NCBI GenBank assembly: GCA_964458385.1
Contig: CAYWIS010000006.1
Span: 5,579 to 69,578 of the forward strand
From: JAHWKS01 sp964458385
Lineage (GTDB): Bacteria; Planctomycetota; Planctomycetia; Pirellulales; Pirellulaceae
Direction: 5' to 3'
Length of the DNA: 64,000 nt
The notes beneath the pieces are model-generated. The model searched no databases and had not been told where the DNA came from. It worked only from the letters and a program-made list of their open reading frames with translations. Numbering within the stretch: the stretch's first letter is position 1; each line of letters begins with the position of its first letter. Positions 37,650-46,793 of the stretch are shown piece by piece. The position numbers were made by a program, and so were the translations under genes.

Positions 37650-39008
37650 TCAATCGGCGGTGGTTGAGGCGGAAGACGCAGGCGCGGTTTCTCCTGCCTC
37701 GGCCCGAATGAATTCAACGGGCCGCGGAACTTCGAGATTAAGCCGCGCATCGCCCGTGATGAGCCGCGCGTCGCGAGCATTGAGTAGCCAGTTCCAGAAC
37801 CAACTCAATAGGACCTGCACGCGATTGCGGAAACCAATGAGAAAGGCAATGTGAACGCCGCCCCAGAGAAGCCAAGCGAAGAATCCGCCCCATTTGCGTT
37901 CGCCAATCACCGCGACGGCCTTGGCTTTTCCGATGACCGCCATAGAGCCTTTGTCGCGATAGACAAAGGGCTTGCGATCGGCAGGCGTAGATTTCCCCGT
38001 CACCTCGGCGGCAATGATTCGGCCGACATACCGGCCCATTTGAATGCCGCCTTGTGCGACGCCAGGAACCGGTTTCCCCGTATCAGCCGATTTGGCCGCC
38101 GCCATGTCGCCGATAACAAAGACTTCCGGATGACCAGGAATTGTCAAGTCGGGCCCCACAATCACGCGTCCCGCACGGTCCAAAGGAACCCCTAAAGACT
38201 TGCCGAGCGGGTTCGCCTTCACACCGGCCGCCCAAAACACGTTGCGCACAGGAATGAACTCCTCGCCAACGTAGATTCCTTGCGGCGTAATGTTGGTAAC
38301 GACCGAGTTTAAACGAATCTCAACGCCCATTCGTTCCAGGTCACGGTGGGCCCGCTCGCTTAACTCCGGAGGGAACGAAGGCAAGACGCGGTCTGCCCCC
38401 TCAAAAAGAATGACGCGCGTGGTCCGCGTGTCGATATGCTTATAGTCTTGCGGAAGCGTCTTCCCCGCTATCTCCTTAATCGCACCGGCAAGCTCCACAC
38501 CCGTCGGCCCAGCCCCGACAATGCCGAACGTAAGTGCGGCCCGGCGCGCCTCTTCGCTCCCTTCGTATTCGGCCGACTCGAACGCCAACAAAATTCGCCG
38601 GCGTATTTCCGTGGCGTCCTCAATGCTTTTTAGACCGGGGGCGATGTCGGCCCACTCCTCATGTCCAAAGTAAGAATGCGTAGCGCCGGCTGCGAGTATG
38701 AGATAGTCGTAGTGCACGTGCCCTCCTTGAAACTCTAGCCGCCGCCGGGCAGGGTCGACGCCTGTCACCTCGCCCAAAACAATTTGGCAATTCTTTTGAC
38801 CGCGGAGCACCGTACGAATCGGTGCGCTAATATCGGCCGGCGACAACGCGGCTGTGGCCACCTGATACAGCAACGGCTGAAAGACGTGATGATTGCGGCG
38901 ATCAATCAGCGTCACTTCGACAGGGGCGTTGGCCAGCGCCTTAGCAGCGGCAAGTCCTCCAAAACCGCCGCCGACAATGTACACCTTGGGAAGCGTTTTT
39001 GATTCCAT
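37650..39008 (-). CDS. ndh: type II NADH dehydrogenase (NDH-2)
   Basis: 452 residues from the ATG at 39008. Single-subunit flavoprotein that passes electrons from NADH to quinone without pumping protons. FAD site: KVYIVGGGFGGLAAAKAL; redox block FQPLLYQVATAAL; NADH site: FGIVGAGPTGVELAGA; second FAD motif VFVIGDMAA. The C-terminus has a hydrophobic amphipathic region (about 385-425: WGGFFAWLLWGGVHIAFLIGF) for membrane attachment. The longer frame to 39020 adds only four residues. Strong family assignment. Confidence 0.94.
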   Translation of the reverse strand: MESKTLPKVYIVGGGFGGLAAAKALANAPVEVTLIDRRNHHVFQPLLYQVATAALSPADISAPIRTVLRGQKNCQIVLGEVTGVDPARRRLEFQGGHVHYDYLILAAGATHSYFGHEEWADIAPGLKSIEDATEIRRRILLAFESAEYEGSEEARRAALTFGIVGAGPTGVELAGAIKEIAGKTLPQDYKHIDTRTTRVILFEGADRVLPSFPPELSERAHRDLERMGVEIRLNSVVTNITPQGIYVGEEFIPVRNVFWAAGVKANPLGKSLGVPLDRAGRVIVGPDLTIPGHPEVFVIGDMAAAKSADTGKPVPGVAQGGIQMGRYVGRIIAAEVTGKSTPADRKPFVYRDKGSMAVIGKAKAVAVIGERKWGGFFAWLLWGGVHIAFLIGFRNRVQVLLSWFWNWLLNARDARLITGDARLNLEVPRPVEFIRAEAGETAPASSASTTAD

Positions 39009-39269
39009 GCCTTGCCTCATGCAGAATTCGAAGGGCGCCGCGTGATTTCACACCAAAGATAAACAAGTGGTGCTACCCCTGCATGCAAGCGCTGCGCCAA
39101 AGCGATTGGAGCTTTGCTCGCCGGGCTCAATCTCATTCGCTTGCGGTGTGATTTACAGAGAAATGACGTGTCAGCAAGCGTCTCCCCCTGCAATATCGTC
39201 GGCTACCTGTGGCGGCTTTCGACCTTCCAGTCGTTGCCGCGGCGAGTCAAGGCGGCCAATCGGTTATCG

Positions 39270-42200
39270 CTATGCCGATGGGTCGGCGGCTGGCGAATTG
39301 CGACCGTCCTTTGAATTGGGCCGCGGCGTTTGTCGCTCACCGAATAGGTTCGTCGCCCACTGAATCACCACGAAGAACACGGGCACAAAGAAGATCGCCA
39401 GGAACGTGGCGGCAAGCATACCGCCAATCACGCCCGTGCCAATCGACCTGCGTCCGGCAGCGCCCGCCCCCGTGGCAATGGCCAAAGGCGTCACGCCCAA
39501 AATAAAGGCCAACGAAGTCATCATGATCGGCCGGAAGCGAAGCTTGGCCGCTTCAATCGCCGATTCCACCACACCTTTTCCTTCGGCGTAAAGCGCAACA
39601 CAAAACTCGACAATCAGAATCGCGTTCTTCGCCGAGAGCCCCACCAACGTCAGTAACCCGATTTGAAAGTAAATGTCTTGCGTAAACCCGCGCAAGTAGA
39701 CCGCCACCAACGCTCCCAAAACAGCCAACGGCGTCGCCAAGAGCACCGCAACGGGCAGCGACCATCGCTCATACTGGGCGGCCAGAACCAGAAACACCAC
39801 CACAAGGCCAAACGCCAGCACAATCGGCGCTTGGTTGCCTGCCTTGATCTCTTGATACGAAGCGCCGCTCCATTCAATGCCATAGCCCGGCGGCAATGTC
39901 TCTGCCGCTAACTGACGGATCGCAGCAATGGCCTCCCCGCTGCTCCGCCCTTCGGCAGGAGCCCCCGTAATCTCAATCGCCGGGTACCCGTTGTACCGCG
40001 TCACCACGTTCGGCCCAGAGCGGAATTGGGTCGTAACGACCGCCGAAAGCGGGATCATCTCGCCCCGGTTATTGCGAACGTAGATCCGTTCAATATCTTG
40101 CGGTGTGCTGCGAAATTCCGATTCGGCCTGCAACTGCACTCGCCAGATGCGGCCAAAACGATTGAAGTCGTTCACATAAAGCGAGCCAAAGTACGCCTGC
40201 ATGGGCTCAAACACGTCGGCCAGCCGCACGCCCATCATTTGCGTCTTTTCGCGATGAAGATCCACAAACACCTGAGGGAGCGAAACCCGCAAGGTGGCGT
40301 TCAAGCCCGTCAGGCCCGGGTGCTCGTTGGCGGCAAGCAGAAACCGATTTCCGACCTCGGCAAGCTCTTCTACCGTGCCGCCGCCGCGCTGTTCCAATTC
40401 GACCGTGAATCCCGAGCGAGTTCCCAAGCCCTGAATGGCGGGAGGGTTAAGCGTCAGAATCATGCCATCGGTCACCGTAGCAAAAAGCGACTGGCTGGCG
40501 GCGATCACCGCGTTGGCGCTTAGTTCCGGTTTTGTGCGCTCCTGGAAAGGCTTGAGCGAAACGAACAGAACGCCTGCGTTCGTACTGGCCGCTCCGCCGG
40601 TCAGAATATCGTATCCCGTAAGGGCCACCACATTCGAAACAGCGGGATGTTTGCTGAAGAACTTTTCTGCGTGCCGAACGACGGCCTCGGTTCGATCGAG
40701 CGAAGCGCCCTCGGGCAACAGCACCACGCTCATCACGTAGCCCTGGTCTTCATCGGGCAGAAATCCGCCGGGCGTCACCGTAAACAAGTAATAGGTGGCG
40801 AAGCAAAGCAGGCCGAACACCACCAGCGTTACCGGAGCAGCGCGAATCGCCACGCGCACTCCGCCCACATAACTCGAAGTAAGCCAGCCCAAACCTCGAT
40901 CAAAGGCGCGGAACAACACGTTCTTGCGCCCATGGCTTGGCCGGAGTAACAAGCGGCACAGCGCCGGACTGAGCGTCAGCGCAACCAAGCCCGAGATGGC
41001 GACCGAAATGGCAATGGTCACGGCAAACTGCTTATACATTTGCCCGGTGAATCCCCCCAAGAACGTCACCGGCACAAAGACGGCCGACAGCACCAGAACC
41101 ACCGCAATCACAGGGCCCGTCACTTGCTCCATCGCCTTGACCGTCGCTTCATACGGCGGCAGCCCCTCTTCGTCCATAATGCGTTCAACGTTTTCAACCA
41201 CGATGATCGCATCGTCCACCACAATGCCGATCGCCAGCACCAGGCCAAAAAGCGTCAAGGTGTTGATCGAGAACCCCAGCGAAAGCATCCCTGCGAAAGT
41301 CCCCACAATCGCCACAGGAACCACTAACAACGGAATCAGCGTGGCGCGCCAGGACTGCAAGAAGACGAAGACCACCAACACCACCAGGACCACCGCTTCC
41401 AGCAGCGTATGAACGACTTCTTCGATCGACTCTTCCACGAACGCAGTCGTATCGAAGGGAACGGTCCAGGTCATCCCCTCGGGAAACGATTCGGCAGCCG
41501 CTTCCATCTCGGCCCGCACAGCTTTCATGGTGTTTAGCGCGTTCGCCCCCACTTGCAGATTGACCATGATGAGCGTGGTCGGTCGGCCATTGAGGCGGCC
41601 GACCATGTTGTAACTTTCCGCTCCCAACTCAACACGGGCAACGTCCTTAAGTCGCACAAGAGCGCCTTCGGGCGTGGCGCGGAGCACAATGTTTTCGTAG
41701 TCCGTCGGCTCACTCAGGCGCCCACGAGTCAGCACGGGAAGGGTCAGATCGACTTCCTTTTCTGTGGGCCGCTGCCCCACGGTCCCTGCCGGGAATACAG
41801 CGTTCTGATCGCGCAGGGCCATGGCGACATCGGACACCGTCATGCCCTTCAAGGCCAAGCGATTCGGATCGAGCCAGATCCGCATCGCGTAATCCTTATT
41901 GCCAAACACCATCGCGTCGCCAACGCCTGGCGCCCGCTTGATACGGTCCAGCAGGTTAATCGTGGCGTAGTTGCTTAGATAGAGTTCGTCGTATCGGCCA
42001 TCGGGAGATTCCAGAGCCACCACCGCCAAAATATTGGTCGACGCTTTCACCACGGTGATGCCTTGCCGCATGACCTCTTGCGGCAACTGGGGTTCAGCAA
42101 TCGCCAGCCGGTTCTGTACTTCGACCGCCGCCAGGTCTTGATCGGCGCCGATCTCAAAGGTGACAGTGATATTGCAAGAGCCGTCATTGCCGCTTTGCGA

Positions 42201-42440
42201 GCTGAAGTAGATCAGGTTGGGGATACCGCTTAATTGTTGCTCAATCGGGGCCGCTACCGACTCAGCCACCGTTTGCGCATCGGCGCCAGGATAGATGGCC
42301 GTAATCCGAATCTGGGGCGGTGTAATCTCTGGATACCGCGCAATCGGCAGCACGTAGATCGCCACACCGCCGGCAATGAGGATCAGCAGGGAGATGACAA
42401 TCGAGAAGACCGGCCGGTCAATGAAGAACCGAGAAAGCAT
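39270..42440 (-). CDS. RND efflux transporter permease, HAE1 (AcrB-like) family
   Basis: 1056 residues, normal for the family. Inner-membrane proton-driven pump that exports drugs or lipophilic compounds through a tripartite complex. Twelve membrane helices in two halves, large periplasmic loops, the start MLSRFFIDRPVFSIVISLLI, and the helix-4 proton-relay segment FGLVLAIGIVVDDAIIVVENVERIM with paired Asp residues. It starts 7 bases after the end of the adaptor gene. No TolC-like outer-membrane gene is nearby. Export specificity is unknown. Confidence 0.95.
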   Translation of the reverse strand: MLSRFFIDRPVFSIVISLLILIAGGVAIYVLPIARYPEITPPQIRITAIYPGADAQTVAESVAAPIEQQLSGIPNLIYFSSQSGNDGSCNITVTFEIGADQDLAAVEVQNRLAIAEPQLPQEVMRQGITVVKASTNILAVVALESPDGRYDELYLSNYATINLLDRIKRAPGVGDAMVFGNKDYAMRIWLDPNRLALKGMTVSDVAMALRDQNAVFPAGTVGQRPTEKEVDLTLPVLTRGRLSEPTDYENIVLRATPEGALVRLKDVARVELGAESYNMVGRLNGRPTTLIMVNLQVGANALNTMKAVRAEMEAAAESFPEGMTWTVPFDTTAFVEESIEEVVHTLLEAVVLVVLVVFVFLQSWRATLIPLLVVPVAIVGTFAGMLSLGFSINTLTLFGLVLAIGIVVDDAIIVVENVERIMDEEGLPPYEATVKAMEQVTGPVIAVVLVLSAVFVPVTFLGGFTGQMYKQFAVTIAISVAISGLVALTLSPALCRLLLRPSHGRKNVLFRAFDRGLGWLTSSYVGGVRVAIRAAPVTLVVFGLLCFATYYLFTVTPGGFLPDEDQGYVMSVVLLPEGASLDRTEAVVRHAEKFFSKHPAVSNVVALTGYDILTGGAASTNAGVLFVSLKPFQERTKPELSANAVIAASQSLFATVTDGMILTLNPPAIQGLGTRSGFTVELEQRGGGTVEELAEVGNRFLLAANEHPGLTGLNATLRVSLPQVFVDLHREKTQMMGVRLADVFEPMQAYFGSLYVNDFNRFGRIWRVQLQAESEFRSTPQDIERIYVRNNRGEMIPLSAVVTTQFRSGPNVVTRYNGYPAIEITGAPAEGRSSGEAIAAIRQLAAETLPPGYGIEWSGASYQEIKAGNQAPIVLAFGLVVVFLVLAAQYERWSLPVAVLLATPLAVLGALVAVYLRGFTQDIYFQIGLLTLVGLSAKNAILIVEFCVALYAEGKGVVESAIEAAKLRFRPIMMTSLAFILGVTPLAIATGAGAAGRRSIGTGVIGGMLAATFLAIFFVPVFFVVIQWATNLFGERQTPRPNSKDGRNSPAADPSA

Positions 42441-42447
42441 GGCGAAA

Positions 42448-43734
42448 TTAGTTCCCCCCAGAAGGCGACGACAATTCGCTGGCAGTCATAGCCGTTGTCT
42501 CGCCGCTGGCGACGACTTCTCCTGAAGGACGCGCGTGGGCCACCGTTACCAACATTCCCGGCCGGACCGTCATCAGCCGGTCGATAATCACGCGATCGCC
42601 CGGCTCCAACCCCTGTTCGACAATCCAGTGGTCCGTTCCTGACCATTCGCCAAGTATGACCGGGCGCGTCTCGACCTGGTTCTGATCGTTCACCACATAG
42701 ACGCTCGCTCCAGTCGGTGATTGATTGACCGCTTTTTGAGGAACGCGCACGACGTTGACGCGCTGGATGCCCAACACGCTGGCGTAAATGAACTGCCCCG
42801 GGCGTAAACGGCCGTCGGGGTTGGGCGCCTCGCCCCGGACGATCGAAGTGCCGGTTGTCTCGTCGACTTTCACATCCAGAAAGTTGATCCGGCCGCGATA
42901 CGGATAAATCGTGCCGTCAGAGAGCGTAATTTCGAGTTCAAGTTCGTCGATCTCGGGGACGGAAAGCTTTCCTTCGGCGGTCTGGCGCTGAAAGCGAAGG
43001 ATTTCCGTTTCCGTTACGGCGTAGCGGACGTAAATCGGATCGATCTGCTGAACGACCGCCAGCAACCCGTTTTGGCCAGCGTCAACGTAACTGCCGGTAT
43101 CCTTGAGCGCTTGACCAATGACGCCATCGATCGGCGCTTCAATGCTGGTGTAGCTCAGTTGGAGTTCAGCGGCGGCAATTCTCGCCCGTTGTTCGGCCAC
43201 CGCCGCCGCGGCGATGCGTTCTTGTGCTTGGGCTTCTTCGATTTGCTCCTGGGCCACCGCTTGCCGCGAACTGAGCGTCTGAAGCCGCCGCAATTGTTGC
43301 TGGGCGCGCTGAAGGGCGGCTTCGGCGCTGGCAAGTCCGGCTTCAGCCTGCGCTAACTCAACCTGAAAGGGGCGAGGGTCGATTTGAAACAACTTTTGCC
43401 CCTTTTTTACCGGCTCCCCTTCGGTAAACAGCCGCGGCTGCAAATAACCGGCGACCCGTGCGCGAATCTCAACCACTTGCGCCGCCTCGGTCCGCCCCAA
43501 AAACCGCATCCGAACCGGCGCTGTCTCGGTCTGAATCACCACGACGTTCACGGGAACCGGTTTTTGCGGAACCGGAGCCGTTTCGGGGCGCGGCGAGTGG
43601 TCCCGATCGCGCCAAAACAAGTAGACCCCCAACAGTCCAACCAGCAGAATGGTGAGCGGAATGGCGCGTCGTAAGAACTGCACCACAAATCGATATCGCC
43701 GCCGCTCGGCATGAAGACGGGAGTCGCTCATCAT
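42448..43734 (-). CDS. RND efflux periplasmic adaptor (AcrA/MFP family)
   Basis: 428 residues from the ATG at 43734 (the next ATG is 3 bases on). An N-terminal membrane anchor (about 26-40: PLTILLVGLLGVYLFW) is followed by a lipoyl-like hairpin half, VRMRFLGRTEAAQVVEIRARVAGYL, a long alpha-helical coiled-coil (about 110-190) and beta-barrel regions with IEAPIDGVIGQA. It links the permease to an outer-membrane channel. It is the first gene of the pair. Unlike AcrA, no lipobox is seen, so it is membrane-anchored rather than lipidated. Confidence 0.94.
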   Translation of the reverse strand: MMSDSRLHAERRRYRFVVQFLRRAIPLTILLVGLLGVYLFWRDRDHSPRPETAPVPQKPVPVNVVVIQTETAPVRMRFLGRTEAAQVVEIRARVAGYLQPRLFTEGEPVKKGQKLFQIDPRPFQVELAQAEAGLASAEAALQRAQQQLRRLQTLSSRQAVAQEQIEEAQAQERIAAAAVAEQRARIAAAELQLSYTSIEAPIDGVIGQALKDTGSYVDAGQNGLLAVVQQIDPIYVRYAVTETEILRFQRQTAEGKLSVPEIDELELEITLSDGTIYPYRGRINFLDVKVDETTGTSIVRGEAPNPDGRLRPGQFIYASVLGIQRVNVVRVPQKAVNQSPTGASVYVVNDQNQVETRPVILGEWSGTDHWIVEQGLEPGDRVIIDRLMTVRPGMLVTVAHARPSGEVVASGETTAMTASELSSPSGGN

Positions 43735-44060
43735 CCGCGTTCCAGATGGATCTGCGTGCGTCGCCCAAGCAATTCGCCCGCTGACGTTGGCGTCCAACGG
43801 CAAGCTGGGCGCACGCAAATCATGTGCCAGCCCTCGCTTTGGCTGTCCAAGCTGGGACGATTACACTTGCCAACGGCAAGACGACTCCCAAACGACCGAA
43901 GACAAGCAATTGGGCGGCAGTGGTCTACGCCAAAACGATGTGACCTGCCCCTAGGGCAAGCGAGGCGGACGTTGAATCAACAACGCCGATGACCAACGGA
44001 TCTGTCGTAGCGAGTTCCCGGACGTACCCGGTTGCCTTACCCCCAAGCCTCCAAGTAGAG
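43735..44060. other. intergenic region downstream of the tRNA array
   Basis: 326 bases without a supported gene. Two short hairpins, CTTGCC/GGCAAG at 43866-43880 and TGCCC/GGGCA at 43946-43958, may contribute to termination of the minus-strand tRNA transcript. Confidence 0.4.
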
Positions 44061-44132
44061 CAGCTCGACCAGGACTCGAACCTGGAACGTCTCGTTCGAA
44101 GCGAGATATGATCTCCTTTTCACCATCGAGCC
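44061..44132 (-). tRNA. tRNA-Arg (anticodon TCG)
   Basis: Read on the minus strand: acceptor GGCTCGA pairs with TCGAGCT (one G-T), D-stem GTGA/TCAT with an AAAGGAGA loop, anticodon stem TCTCG/CGAGA around CTTCGAA, T-stem CCAGG/CCTGG with TTCGAGT. The variable loop is only four bases, and no CCA is encoded. Last member of the array in transcription order. Confidence 0.85.
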
Positions 44133-44175
44133 GAAATCGCCAGCGTGCAGGACGCGCCGCTTACCGTTCCTGAAG

Positions 44176-44250
44176 CGTCCCCGATGGGATTTGAACCCAC
44201 GATCTCTGCCGTGACAGGGCAGCGAGCACTCCTGGCTGCTCCACGAGGAC
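44176..44250 (-). tRNA. tRNA-Asp (anticodon GTC)
   Basis: Acceptor GTCCTCG/CGGGGAC, D-stem GAGC/GCTC, anticodon stem CTGCC/GGCAG around CTGTCAC, T-stem GTGGG/CCCAT with TTCAAAT, discriminator G. All stems pair; no encoded CCA. Confidence 0.92.
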
Positions 44251-44313
44251 AGTTTGTCTCTCTCACCATCAAAGATGACACGCCACAGTCAACATCCCAC
44301 ACCATCGCGCAAG

Positions 44314-44386
44314 TAGTCCTGGAGGGACTCGAACCCCCGATCCGCTCGTTGTAAGCGAGCCGCCTTTGCCGCTAGGCCACAGGACT
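44314..44386 (-). tRNA. tRNA-Val (anticodon TAC)
   Basis: Acceptor AGTCCTG/CAGGACT, D-stem GCCT/AGGC, anticodon stem GCTCG/CGAGC around CTTACAA, T-stem GGGGG/CCCTC with TTCGAGT, discriminator A. No encoded CCA. The A1-T72 pair is unusual for a bacterial tRNA-Val, which normally starts with G. Confidence 0.87.
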
Positions 44387-44433
44387 CTTTTGGGGACTAA
44401 CGGCGCGGTAAACTTACTGCGTTGTTGGCCAAG

Positions 44434-44504
44434 TGGACCCACCCGGATTTGCACCGGGATTTCCGGCGTGCGGAGCCGGCGTCTTCCTATTGGACCATGA
44501 GCCC
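44434..44504 (-). tRNA. tRNA-like gene, isotype undetermined
   Basis: Acceptor GGGCTCA/TGGGTCC (two wobble pairs), 3-bp D-stem GTC/GAC, anticodon stem CCGGC/GCCGG and T-stem CCCGG/CCGGG. The anticodon loop reads TCCGCAC, so the base at position 33 is C instead of the near-universal T, and the nominal anticodon is CGC. The T-loop reads TGCAAAT, with G at position 55. Either a degenerate tRNA or an unusual one; the isotype cannot be assigned safely. Confidence 0.6.
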
Positions 44505-44569
44505 GAATCCATCGGGGGCGAGGCCCGCCGCAAGCATGCCTTCGCCCTCCTGTGCAAGCTTCATCTCAG

Positions 44570-44655
44570 CGGAAGCCGTGGGACTCGAACCCACAAACGG
44601 CGCAACGCCGGCACCTGTTTTCAAGACCGGCTCCTGATCCAGCCGGTTGACTTCC
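44570..44655 (-). tRNA. tRNA-Ser (anticodon TGA)
   Basis: Class II tRNA with a long variable arm (CGGCG/CGCCG). Acceptor GGAAGTC/GGCTTCC, discriminator G, T-stem GTGGG/CCCAC with TTCGAGT, anticodon loop CTTGAAA. The anticodon stem CCGGT/ACAGG has one G-A mismatch. An alternative 6-bp CCGGCT/AGCCGG pairing in the D region competes with the usual fold. Confidence 0.82.
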
Positions 44656-44696
44656 ACGGCTTGCCGTCGGCGCTTCGCTGGTCGCCGCACAGCAAG

Positions 44697-44769
44697 GAGC
44701 GCCCAGCGGGAATCGAACCCGCACTTCCGCCATGGCAAGGCAGTAGGCTGCCGTTACATCATGAGCGCT
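44697..44769 (-). tRNA. tRNA-Gly (anticodon GCC)
   Basis: Acceptor AGCGCTC/GGGCGCT, anticodon stem CTGCC/GGCGG around TTGCCAT, T-stem GCGGG/CCCGC with TTCGATT. The D-arm scarcely pairs, and the first base is A with discriminator C, both unusual for Gly. First member of the array in transcription order. Confidence 0.78.
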
Positions 44770-45146
44770 GGTTGTCTCGGCAAGAGGAGAATTCCGCCGC
44801 GGTTACAAGAGTAGACCACCGTATCGAAGAAAGGTTCGCAAATCGCGGCATTCCGACGCCTTGTAAGACAAGGGGTTAGCCAATGCCCGCTTTTTTCGCT
44901 CGCTGAAAACTTGGAGACGCTTCGAACAACCACAGCAAGCCCCTCTGCTGCCGATGCGTGAGAAGTCATCAATGGTCCGCCATTCGTTTGGCGGCTGAGG
45001 GCGCCTTCGAGCAACTGTCCACTTACCAAGAGCTGCGGCCGGCAGCTAACGTCTTGCCGCTTGCTTGCGTCGGTGATAGGCACGTTCGCCGCGGGTGACA
45101 CGCGTCTGCGCGGCGACAATCCCACTCGTTCTGCATCGCTCCACGG
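44770..45146. other. intergenic region upstream of the tRNA array
   Basis: 377 bases between the first tRNA and the end of the esterase gene. No gene is supported; it must hold the tRNA promoter, but I could not pick one out. Confidence 0.45.
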
Positions 45147-46202
45147 CTAAGTGTTCTGCAGATGCTTGGCGAACACCTCCTGGACGCGCCGCCACATATT
45201 CTCCGAAAGCACATGGCCGGCGCCTTCCTCAATGTACCATGTGAAAGCATCGGCGGCGCCAGCGGCCTCATACGCGGCGGCAATGGTCTTTATCGCCTGG
45301 CGCACCTCTTCGATGGGCGAGCCGCCATCTTTTTCTCCGAAGTTCAGGTGCAGCGCGCGGGGAGCAATCAACGCCGCCACATCAGGAGTATCGCCGAAAG
45401 CAAACAACCCGGGAATAAAGTTCGGAAAGCAGTGCAGGAGCTTCGTGCGATGAATGGCCGCATAGGACGGCAAGCAACAGTTGCCGACAATGCACTTCAG
45501 GCGAGGCTCCCACGGGCCGACCATCCAGGCGTGAGTTGAGCCCATGGAATGGCCATAGCAGCCCAAAGCGTCAGCCTTAACTTCGGGTCGCGTTACCAGG
45601 TAGTCAATCGCTCGCCGCATGTCGAGAATGTTCTTCCACGCCATGCACCGACCGGCCACCACCGCCCGCAGGAATTCAAATCGCTCGTAATCGCCTCCTT
45701 TGAGCTTTCCTTCCGGGTCTTGCCGATCCTCAAAACAAAGGGCGTCGGGACAAAGCACCACATAGCCCAACTTCGCCAGCGCTACGCCCGTGTGGTGCAT
45801 CGGATCGCCGGCCAGCCCCGCCGGTTCGCTCTTACCCAGATGCCATTGCCCGTTGTGCTGATGCCAAACCGCCACCGCCGGCGCCGGAGCACTGGCCGAG
45901 ACGCCCTCGGGCACAAGCACCATCGCCGGTACACGTTCGCCTGGCTCTACCTCGTAGGTCACCCGCTCTAGTCGGTATCCATCCTTCTGCCAGGTCTGCT
46001 CTACCCGGGGGCGCAAGTCGCCTCCCTCGGGCCAAGGTCCACCTAAGCACTCCAACAGCCGCTCACGAAACGACTTGGCGCCTTGATCTTGCGACGGCGA
46101 CGCCTTGGCGGGCTCACTCATGACCGACGCCCCCGTCAACGCGGCCGCAAGAGCAGACGAAGTTTTGAGAAACGATCGACGGTCCGAGGGGAACATGCGC
46201 AT
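45147..46202 (-). CDS. Tat-exported alpha/beta hydrolase (acetyl xylan esterase/dienelactone hydrolase-like)
   Basis: 351 residues from the ATG at 46202 (ATG 46196 is equally possible). The Tat signal is SDRRSFLKTSSALAAALTGASV. The hydrolase core has the nucleophile elbow GCYGHSMGSTHAW (Ser in GHSMG), an acid in NFGEKDGGSP and a His in GAGHVLSENM. The middle region, HHTGVALAKLGYVVLCPDALCFEDRQ, is typical of planctomycete proteins annotated as acetyl xylan esterase or abhydrolase. Likely a periplasmic esterase acting on polysaccharide or small esters. Confidence 0.88.
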   Translation of the reverse strand: MRMFPSDRRSFLKTSSALAAALTGASVMSEPAKASPSQDQGAKSFRERLLECLGGPWPEGGDLRPRVEQTWQKDGYRLERVTYEVEPGERVPAMVLVPEGVSASAPAPAVAVWHQHNGQWHLGKSEPAGLAGDPMHHTGVALAKLGYVVLCPDALCFEDRQDPEGKLKGGDYERFEFLRAVVAGRCMAWKNILDMRRAIDYLVTRPEVKADALGCYGHSMGSTHAWMVGPWEPRLKCIVGNCCLPSYAAIHRTKLLHCFPNFIPGLFAFGDTPDVAALIAPRALHLNFGEKDGGSPIEEVRQAIKTIAAAYEAAGAADAFTWYIEEGAGHVLSENMWRRVQEVFAKHLQNT

Positions 46203-46793
46203 GACGCTCCAAGTAAGAAGACAGTAGAAGGTCCCGACGTAGCTTTCGATGTCCAAGCGGTTCCATTAACGGGCGATTCTCCTTGCGCCACCCACCAAGG
46301 CATGCGAAGCCCAAGCTAACCACGAGACGGCACGCCATCCGTCACCACCATGCTGATGGTTACCTTAGGCGTGCGTTTCGGCCAATGCAAGCGACAACGG
46401 CAGCACGGCACTTCGTTTCGCACTGGTTCGCCGCTCGGCCTCGGTGTGCTTCGATGACCTTGGGTAGGCGTATGCGCCCAAGAAAAAGCTGCCGGCGGAA
46501 TTCTACTTGCAGATGGCGACGCCAAAGCGCCACGGATCGTTGGCGCCTTAGATCGTGTGAACCACAACGGCGTACCCCAGTTCACACAACGGCGCGCCCA
46601 GGCGCGGTCGTAGCGGCTCCCCTTCGCCCCGAAGCGCTAGCCGCGCGATTCCTCTCCGAGCAAGCCAGAGCTAACAGCAATTTCATGGGGAGAAGCGACA
46701 ACTGCCGATGATTTTCCTAAAAATTTCGGGTACCCTGTAGCAATTCCTGCGTTGGGACTGGAGAGAAATGCGGAGAGAAAGAAAGGAGCCCCC
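46203..46793. other. intergenic region upstream of the sigma-led island
   Basis: 591 bases without a supported gene; frames on both strands lack family features. It must contain the promoter of the plus-strand island that starts at 46794. I see no clear sigma-70 or ECF (GGAAC...GTC-like) promoter pair. Confidence 0.45.

Noticed and set aside
44570..44655. Possible tRNA-Sec because of a 6-bp D-type stem
   Set aside because: The anticodon loop reads TGA (Ser), the long arm fits tRNA-Ser, and the acceptor is 7 bp.
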